64,000 nucleotides of DNA, from NCBI GenBank assembly GCA_942159475.1, contig OW804100.1, positions 11,158,646-11,222,645 on the forward strand, in the 5' to 3' direction. The translations under genes and the position numbers were made by a program. The number at the start of each line of letters is the position of its first letter. Positions within the stretch are counted from its first letter, which is position 1. Below, one piece after another: positions 61,381 to 64,000 of the stretch. Under the pieces are notes generated by a model. That model saw only the letters and a program-made list of their open reading frames with translations, was not told the DNA's origin and did no database searches. This stretch comes from Sthenelais limicola. Its lineage: Eukaryota > Annelida > Polychaeta > Phyllodocida > Sigalionidae.

Positions 61381-62736
61381 ATATTAGCACCAGTTATTGT
61401 ATAGAAATAAAAGGCACATTTTGACAAAAAGGTATTCAAGCTTTGGTTACAACCAGGTCCTATGTTGGTGGCCATCATAGATTTCCTAACTGTTATTGTG
61501 TCATTTGCTATTGCTAGATGAACTAGTGAGTAATATATCTCATTTTTACACTAAATCATTTGATAAATCGGGCATAATGATGCCAAAATAATAGGGAAAA
61601 TATAGGTATCTGAATCATAGGTTTAGGAATCGAAATATTGGCTCCAGCCTTCCCAAACTTCACCTGCATTATATTGATATATTGGTATATTGATTAATAG
61701 ATTTCTTCTGCTTTGGCATGACTTCTAGTGGCCAGATGTTTTTTGTCAAGATTGTTATTTGTTTGTGTTAGGTAGAAGGCAGCTTCTAACATGTGTTTGT
61801 GTTCTGTTTTTCACACCCCCATGAGTATGGGTGAGCGAAGTGTTAAAACTTAAATGTGTGACATTGCCGCTATATTATGATAGTGTATTCACAGAAGCCA
61901 ATGTTGGCACACAGAAATAGTACATTTCTGCACCTATGTACTTCTCAAAACTCAATACGAAAAACGGAGCGCGAATACGGAGCATATCATATTTCGTCTC
62001 CATGATTCAAATGACCGTTTTTCGTATCAGAAGTTCAGGCAATTTCGTCACCACTGTTCACCAGTAGCTTTCGCGGTGCTCAGTAGACAAAAATCGTCTC
62101 ACTGAAGACGAAAAAGCTTGCCGCTCCGTATCGCGCGGGTACGGCGCGCGGGAGAGTGCACATGAGGCTGGCACCATGCATTTTGTCTGCTCAGGTCCAA
62201 GAAAAACTCTAACCAATACTTTTAATGATCATTACCTATCAAATCCTGTGAGTTTTATCATTATTTGTGATTATTGGGTAATTTTCATTTTTTTTTTTTT
62301 TTTAAATTCCACTTTATTTGACAGGGATGTCGTTAATCTTCACCAGGGGTACCCACATTTTTTTTTTCATTATTTTGATGGCTTTTGGCCAAAAATTATT
62401 TTTTTTGCCATTTTTTTTTACAAAGATCATATTCACGTAACCTACTATCACAACATATAAATAAAAATGTTCAATTTTGGAGATTATTTAGAAATTTAGC
62501 AATTCCACGGACTAATGGCAGTTTAAAAAACCGATTTTTGCCCGCAAAATGGGATTTTGAAATAAAAAAATAAAATAATTGGGCTAAAAATGCCAAAAAT
62601 GTGGTTCCACAGGTTGGTAGAACCATCCAATCAAAAAAAATAATCAAATTAATGGTAATCAATTTGATTTAAGCCCATTTTATCCCTTTCCACGGTTGGG
62701 GGCCAAATGTTGTCAAATTGGTGGAATTGGCCACAT

Positions 62737-64000
62737 GCTTAATCAAAAAATACACTGACAAAGTATCCTATCTACAAAATGAAAATATCATAACATTTTC
62801 AAATAGTCCTGTTATGCAAATAGATACCTTAAATTGTATGGTTCAGAAGTAGTAAGGCCCTACTTAGCTATGTAAGTAGGTTTACTTGTTAAACCAATTT
62901 AATTAAGGAAATAATTAATACTTAATGAGGAACTTTCATTTCCTGGGTATATTACCCCACAGTTGAGTCACAACGGTCCCCCCCCCTACTCCTCATCATC
63001 TCCTTCCTCAGTATACAAACCCCGATTCCACTTAGGAGATTTCATGAGTACTACAGCTACTTTGCTCTTAAATCTTCTGAGTTGCGCCTAGCAAAACATG
63101 TACTGGTTGATATACATTAGTACATAACCTTTAAGCTGACAATTACTTCAAAATGTGTAATTAAGACTTATATATGACCTTAGTAATTACAAAACAGGTA
63201 TAGTTGTTAATGATAAACTTACAGGATGTGGTGTACATAAAGGTGGAATCCAGAATTAGCTTTCGTTTTTAAAGCTTATTTACTGAGAAACTATTGTGAT
63301 CTTGGCTGTCAATTATTTTTTCTTATACTTTATGTTTTAATGACTTTCTAACTGTCTGTTATATTGACTTTGAGATATTATTTCAATTGTCCATTATATA
63401 TGTCCAAAATTGATAATGAATCAATTAGTAAAATTTTGATATGAGTAAAGAGGCATTATTTCATATATGGTATTTTCTGTAACAAGGTAGCTATTGTAGT
63501 TATTGTATAATATGAACTTAATGTATATTTAACTGAGATATTGGCAATATCTGCTGATCACATGGTGGAACAAGAAATGATTTATGTTAGTTACCCTCTC
63601 ATTTATCCTGACTACAGGATCTGATCACTGGCACTGATCCCAAGGGGGAGTTCAAGGTTCCCTTCCTTCTCGGAATTGGAAGTTGTCAATAAGTCTAGGA
63701 ACTAAATTCTCTAGAAACACAATGTGCCCACCAAGGAAAAGCCACAATTGGAGTTGGACTCAAGGTTGTAAGACCTTTATTTCATTGCTTCACATTGTAT
63801 TGAGCGTAATATCTACATCCACTGTTTTGGTCAATATAATACCATATCTAGAACTCTACTCCTGCCTTATATTTATTTCCTCAATATCCAATCAATCCAC
63901 TACTCTGGTTTCAAGGGTTCTCTTAATTACATCAGAATTACACAACGAGAAGAAAGATATATTTGGTCCATAGAAAATAGAGAGATAATTCATAATCTAA
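62737..64000. other. No gene recognised
   Basis: AT-rich sequence; short C run at about 62979. A 96-codon open frame from an alternative start at 63683 has no recognisable domain. Confidence 0.5.

Larger units (their letters stand above)
60259..62162. mobile_element. Nested TIR element, about 1.9 kb
   Basis: The left TIR (60259-60294) contains CGCACCGTACCCGTGCGATA and the right end (62127-62161) its near complement (TATCGCGCGGGTACGGCGCG). Subterminal blocks at 60348-60370 and 61956-61978 (TTCGCACGGCGTTTTTCGTA type) are also inverted. No coding capacity for a transposase is seen. Confidence 0.75.
59202..62736. mobile_element. Candidate TIR-bounded element, about 3.5 kb
   Basis: The left end has GACCAATTTGACAACATTTG within about 38 bases that match, in complement, the right end at 62699-62736 (CAAATGTTGTCAAATTGGTG). 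GAAGATTAACGACAT-type blocks also recur in inverse orientation (59845 and about 62327). No transposase frame is recognisable, so it would be a decayed or non-autonomous element carrying the insertions below. Confidence 0.5.

Overview
This is a eukaryotic (metazoan) window. It is AT-rich, its coding exons are short (66-258 bases) and separated by GT-AG introns, and it is full of small inverted-repeat elements and tRNA-derived repeats. The best-conserved proteins point to an invertebrate animal, perhaps a marine deuterostome; that placement is inference. There are no operons, bacterial genes or CRISPR arrays.

Layout. 1-4240: low-gene flank with a G/C-rich minisatellite, a tRNA-derived SINE-like piece and dispersed repeats. 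4243-10686 (+): a spliced gene of 13 recognisable exons for a protein of about 594 residues with two FYVE-type zinc fingers (the second has a degenerate basic motif) and a helical C-terminal half; it ends with a poly(A) signal at 10741. 10810-13070: intergenic. 13071-39435 (-): 31 in-phase exons of a full-length ABCC-type (MRP1-like) transporter, 1503 residues without its start, with TMD0, TMD1, NBD1, linker, TMD2 and NBD2. A possible first coding exon lies at 57550-57579, which would make intron 1 about 18 kb long.

41430-57447: the most striking region. It is a tandem array of about 1,320-base units, each carrying one initiator tRNA-Met (CAU) gene on the minus strand. Twelve tRNA copies are visible, seven of them at exact 1,320-base spacing from the one before in apparently identical units. 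A 200-base run of N interrupts the array, so the true copy number is unknown. Each unit also holds about 650 bases of almost G-free CTACT-rich sequence and two diverged copies of an 85-base subrepeat. If the 57.55-kb exon is right, the whole tRNA array is nested, in the same orientation, in the first intron of the transporter gene.

57448-64000: gene-poor. It holds an orphan array fragment, nested elements with terminal inverted repeats (59202-62736 and 60259-62162), a tRNA-derived SINE-like sequence and a 334-base direct duplication. Many foldback (MITE-like) elements lie in the transporter introns, including a pair about 490 bases long in opposite orientation.

The two protein genes have no evident functional link: one product is probably an endosomal or membrane-trafficking protein, the other an ATP-driven exporter of organic anions. 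The tRNA array would supply translation initiation.
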